A program made the position numbers and the translations under genes. From Trissonchulus latispiculum (taxonomy: Eukaryota; Nematoda; Enoplea; Enoplida; Ironidae), in assembly GCA_030248195.1 (NCBI GenBank), contig JASAND010026119.1:35782-99781 (forward strand): DNA of 64,000 nt, in the 5' to 3' direction. Of the stretch, positions 60,360 to 64,000 are shown one piece after another. A model generated the notes under the pieces. It did no database searches and was not told the DNA's origin. It saw only the letters and a list, made by a program, of their open reading frames with translations. Within the stretch, counting starts at the first letter, position 1; each line of letters opens with the position of its first letter.

Positions 60360-62060
60360 AAATAAAGGTAGAACTTTATAGAATGCATAATAAATAACAT
60401 TCATACGTCCCATTGTTCATGCATACGTTGACTACCCATCAAACCTATTATTATTATGTTTATATAATCTATTAAAGTTTATATAATTTTTTCATAGTAT
60501 ATACATTTTATTTCTAAATATATACAGATTATTATTAAATACTATAAGAAATTATTCTATCACTTCAGACTGGACCCCATGGTCCACTACTGCAAGTCCG
60601 AGATTCACTGTATTCAGTGGACAACTTGCCAGTTGATATCCAAAGATTGGGCCCCAAATTCGTCCATATAAAGAATAACTGGGCTCTCTAATCTTCTCTT
60701 TCGGGTCTCCCGGTATCCGGACACTATCTGGACATTACTTGCATCCAGACCCTCCGCATTCCGGCATCCGGTCTATCTTCAGATCCGAACAATTTCCTAC
60801 TACCTATGTCTACTACTGAATCAATGGGAACCTCCCACTTTCGGACTAACCAATCTTATCTAATGTATAAATTAATATTTTACCGTGTTTATGATAAAAT
60901 TGGTTAGAGTAAACTTCAATGTGAATTAATCAGTCTTGTCATGTGTTTGAGTTACTTATTGATTCATATTTCTATATTTATATATAACCGTATTATTCAT
61001 TTCTCATACACATATAATTGCTGCACCCTCACCTCTTGCTAGACGCCCTTAATTGCTTGTAATCGGTTTAAGGTTCATCACTTTATCTACATTGGTAGAA
61101 TGACGAAAGAAATTGTACTATACTGACATTTGGCTATCTGGAATCCCGGCTGAGCCGGCTTTTATATCCACCGGCGCTGCCTGTACCCAAGGAATCCCGA
61201 CGTTGCCGGCAAAAGGAATCCCGACACTGCCGGCAATTGTTAGAGTGTAACTTTTGTTGTCCCTTCTTCTGGATAAAACGGTTAACCGATTTCAATATTA
61301 AGGGGGGCTACGAACGGTTTTGCCCAACCTCAGCGAGACCTACCTTTTGGCATATGATTAGCTCACATATCAAGGTTAAACAGTCCGCAGTGGGCATTAT
61401 TATATCCAACACACATCGATTCTGGCACTAAGCCAAAGTCGAAATTTTGGTGCGAAAAGTGGGTTTTTTGAAAAAGCTTTTCTGACCTCTGGTGGATTAA
61501 CGGTTCGACCAATTCTGAAACTTTTTGCCACAAATGTTAACTGTTTTAAATATTAAAAGTATTCCGGCTTTCGAGCTTTGTTTCCTTCTTTAGCATTAAC
61601 AGGTCAAATTTTGAAATTTGGCAAAAAGCTGGGATGTGACCGTGCGCCGTTTTCGATCTAATAAAATTGACAGCCCCTAGCCTACCCCAGCTTTTTACCA
61701 ATTATTAGGCTCTAATAGGAGCAAACTGTCGGTAAGTTTCGAGGGCTTTGGTTTCTGGTTAGTGTGCTAGCTAACTTTTTGTTAAGAAATAATCCTTATT
61801 TTTAGGCCTGAAAAGCTAGCTAAGCCTAAGCGCAGTAAAAATGCGATCAAAAATTTTTGTCTCCGATTCGGTTAAATCAAAACTTAGCTCAAATTCTAGT
61901 CTATAATTACTTCTACTACCTTTTGAAAGCTATTTCTCAATGTCTAATAGCCATTTTTAGTTGATTTCTAACCATTTTTTGAATTTAAAAAAATTTCCAA
62001 AAATTCTTGCATTTCTGTTTTTTGCGTATCTATTGTAGCAGTAATTTGCGACTTGCGTAT
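60360..62060. other. AT-rich DNA with CCGGC hairpin repeats, no gene
   Basis: 61140-61235 has three GGAATCCCGxCxxTGCCGGC units. The rest is AT-rich. Small frames such as 61237-61431 are not recognised. Confidence 0.5.
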
Positions 62061-62065
62061 CTATC

Positions 62066-62480
62066 ATAGTTTCTCTGGAACTTTGAGTCTTGGGAGGTAA
62101 ATCTTGGAAGATTGGTGGGTGGTCGACCCAAGAAATGTGATGGGGGTACCCCCACCAAGACCACCCCAGAATACGGACCTTAGAAATTTCGAAAAATGGC
62201 CAAAAATGCAAAACTTTCTGAAATTTAGAACCTTTTTCTTCAAAATAAGGCCTGTTTTTAACGTTTTATATAAGTGTTTTTGCATCTTTTAGAGCGATTC
62301 TAATACAAAATTTTTAGAAAAGTTTTTCAAAAATGACCATTTTTTCGGCCAAATTTATCTAACTTTTGGGACCAAACATCGCAGGGGGGCGGGGAGTTCG
62401 GGGGGGGGGGGTAGCCGAAAGTTGCGGGAGGGTGTCCCAAAAATTCTGAGGGGGACGTAAAGTTGGTCAAACATTTTGGG
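62066..62480 (-). repeat. G1 repeat, minus orientation
   Basis: Inverse match of 6905-7230, including TTGGTGGGTGGTCGACCCAA, AAATAAGGCCTG and a G-run 62400-62412. Confidence 0.75.
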
Positions 62481-62879
62481 AGCTTCTCCCCCCCCCCAAA
62501 AAAAACTATGGTTACAAATATTCTCATCCCCCGCCCGACCACCGATTACAAATTTTTTGTAAGGTTTCGAAACAAGTTTCGTTGAATTTGAAGTTTGAAA
62601 AATAAAATCATTTGAATTTTAAAAGTTTCTGCCTGACCAAACGAAATACTACTGTGATCAAACGAGGGCTTTCCAAAGAAATAAATTTTTTAATTTTAAC
62701 AAAGTGGGGGGCCAGCATGAAGTTGACCCCTAGGTATTTATTATTGTCTTTTTCTAAAACCAGATTCCTGTCCAAACGAAAATCTTTCTGTGATCAAACA
62801 AACGTGATCAAACGTGACCAAACGATTGGCAATCAGAAATCGTTTGATCAGTGTGGGGGATGGCCAAGTTCAGCTATGT

Positions 62880-63190
62880 AAAATTTTGAGGGCTCAATTT
62901 CAGAAAATTTTGCATTTTTTGGCCATTCTTTGAAATTTCTAAGGTCCGAATTCTGGAGGGGGGGGTTTGGAGGGGTACCCCAATCACATTTCGCAGGCCG
63001 GCCAAGATTTAACCCCCCCCCCCGACCCAAAGTTCCAGGGAAACTATGGTTGGGGGTAACCCCCCCCAGCCATTTTTCCAAATCCCCAAAAATTTTTGGG
63101 GGGCCCTCGCCCGGGGGAGGGGGGGGGGGGGTTAGTCAGCTTCCAGGCTGAAATCAACCCCAAATTAGGCATTTATAGGGTAAATTTGAA
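62880..63190 (+). repeat. G1 repeat fragment
   Basis: TTCTAAGGTCCGAATTCTGG, ATCACATTTCGCAGGCCGGC and GACCCAAAGTTCCAGGGAAA follow the G1 order with long C and G runs. Confidence 0.7.
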
Positions 63191-63479
63191 AATTTGCAAA
63201 AAAGTCCAATTTTTTAGCTTAACGTGTTTATTAGTATTATTTATTACTCACGTTTATAACGGTTTTATTGACTTATAAACTCAATATTGGCCCTTATTCT
63301 GGACTCAGAAACATGTTGACAATCAAGTTTCTAGTTTATATAACTGTCTAGAGTGTTATTTAATTTAAGTTCTGTTCTTAAATTAATCTAATCTAATCTA
63401 ATTTAATTCTGTTAAAATTATTTAATGATTTCATGTTTTTGGACCATTAGCAATGCCTGATAATGCGATTTTGGCATAC

Positions 63480-63602
63480 AATCTGAGAAATTTTGGGGGG
63501 GGGGGGGGTCGTGGGGGTTTGGGAAGAGGGGTCTATATAGGGGGGCCCCGGCCCCTTTAAAATTGCGGGGAGAGCCCCACTCTGAATCCCGTTACACCTA
63601 TG
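63480..63602 (-). repeat. MITE end, CATAGGTGTAACGGG family
   Basis: A 12-G run, then TCCCGTTACACCTATG ending at 63602. It is the inverse of the left end at 12524, so both belong to one family; the other end is not located with confidence. Confidence 0.5.
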
Positions 63603-63703
63603 GTTTGAACTACTGAATTTTGCGATTGCAAAAAGTTCTTCAACTTCTGGAGTCGTGCTATACTATCCAGCCCAGACCCCCCGTTTTGGACATCTTTGTT
63701 GCG

Positions 63704-64000
63704 GATGATGATGCAGCGTCCTCGATAGTACCGTCGCTAGAGTGTCGAACTGTTACCCTATTTGGCAGCTAAAAAATATTTCAAAAAAAGATTGGGTGGG
63801 TTCTTCCCCCCAAAGTGGGGTTTCCCCCGCCACATTTGGCAATGTGCCAGACCAACGGTGCATCGGATCGATCTAATTTGGGCTGTGTGCAAAGAGGAAC
63901 ACTTGTCATCATTGCCGATATTTGCAAAATTTTTCTAGCCCAACCCAGTCAAAAGTTACATCGGTCCAAACTTTTGCAGAATTTTGGCATGGTTGGACCA
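63704..64000 (+). mobile_element. T1 element, partial copy at window end
   Basis: Matches 4190-4490 and 20455-20660: CCTCGATAGTACCGT, ACCAACGG-GCATCGGATCGA, GCCCAACCCAGTCAAAAGTT. Its right half is outside the window. It keeps the CCCCCCAAAGTGGG array also present at 4297 but lost at 20505. Confidence 0.75.

Noticed and set aside
1..64000. CRISPR array or bacterial operon
   Set aside because: There are no regular repeat-spacer units and no bacterial gene structure; introns and retroelements show a eukaryotic genome.

Overview
Eukaryotic, AT-rich, transposon-dense genomic DNA from an invertebrate. GT-AG introns, a TA-rich background and two TATA + TCAGT initiator + GGTCG downstream-element core promoters (42257-42318 and 42874-42937) make an arthropod the best guess; the species cannot be read from the sequence. 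Two host genes are recognisable, both on the + strand. The first is an intronless SENP8/NEDP1-type deneddylase (7727-8428). About 290 bases downstream is SHQ1, an H/ACA snoRNP assembly factor, split into 12 exons over 28 kb (8720-36950). All SHQ1 exon phases join without a break, to 460 residues. Its introns hold most of the repeats in the window.

Layout. 1-1785: foldback-like inverted repeat carrying a 145-165 bp satellite. 1950-7705: nested DNA elements, including a 1.86 kb satellite-carrying element inserted in a TA-flanked TIR element. 7727-8428: SENP8. 8720-36950: SHQ1. Intron 1 holds a second copy of the satellite-carrying element, a 630 bp tRNA-derived SINE with a 14 bp target duplication, and a minus-strand non-LTR retrotransposon. 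That LINE has a PHD-like finger and a 2A-like motif and has lost its RT core. Intron 2 holds a complete TA-flanked TIR element and hAT-type MITEs. Intron 3 holds a satellite array and a 51 bp minisatellite. Intron 5 holds a Penelope-like element with an N-terminal (permuted) GIY-YIG domain, as in Naiad elements, a Gypsy integrase scrap and two MITEs.

38313-40502: LINE reverse transcriptase with a mutated catalytic Asp. 40545-46860: remains of a Polinton/adintovirus-like element. It has a packaging ATPase unit transcribed leftward and a protein-primed-type DNA polymerase, broken by frameshifts, transcribed rightward. Divergent and duplicated core promoters and minisatellites lie between and beside them. 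46860-54200: sparse, with no recognised gene. 54205-56900: second, badly decayed permuted Penelope-like element on the + strand. 58437-60355: LINE ORF1-like coding remnant split by a near-perfect 1.34 kb palindrome. 60360-64000: low-complexity and G/C-tract repeats, ending in another copy of the TA-flanked TIR element.

Only SENP8 and SHQ1 look like functional host genes. They share no known pathway: one acts on NEDD8 conjugates, the other on dyskerin/snoRNP assembly. Everything else is mobile-element biology at different stages of decay, with clear nesting and two paralogous empty sites that date insertions relative to each other.
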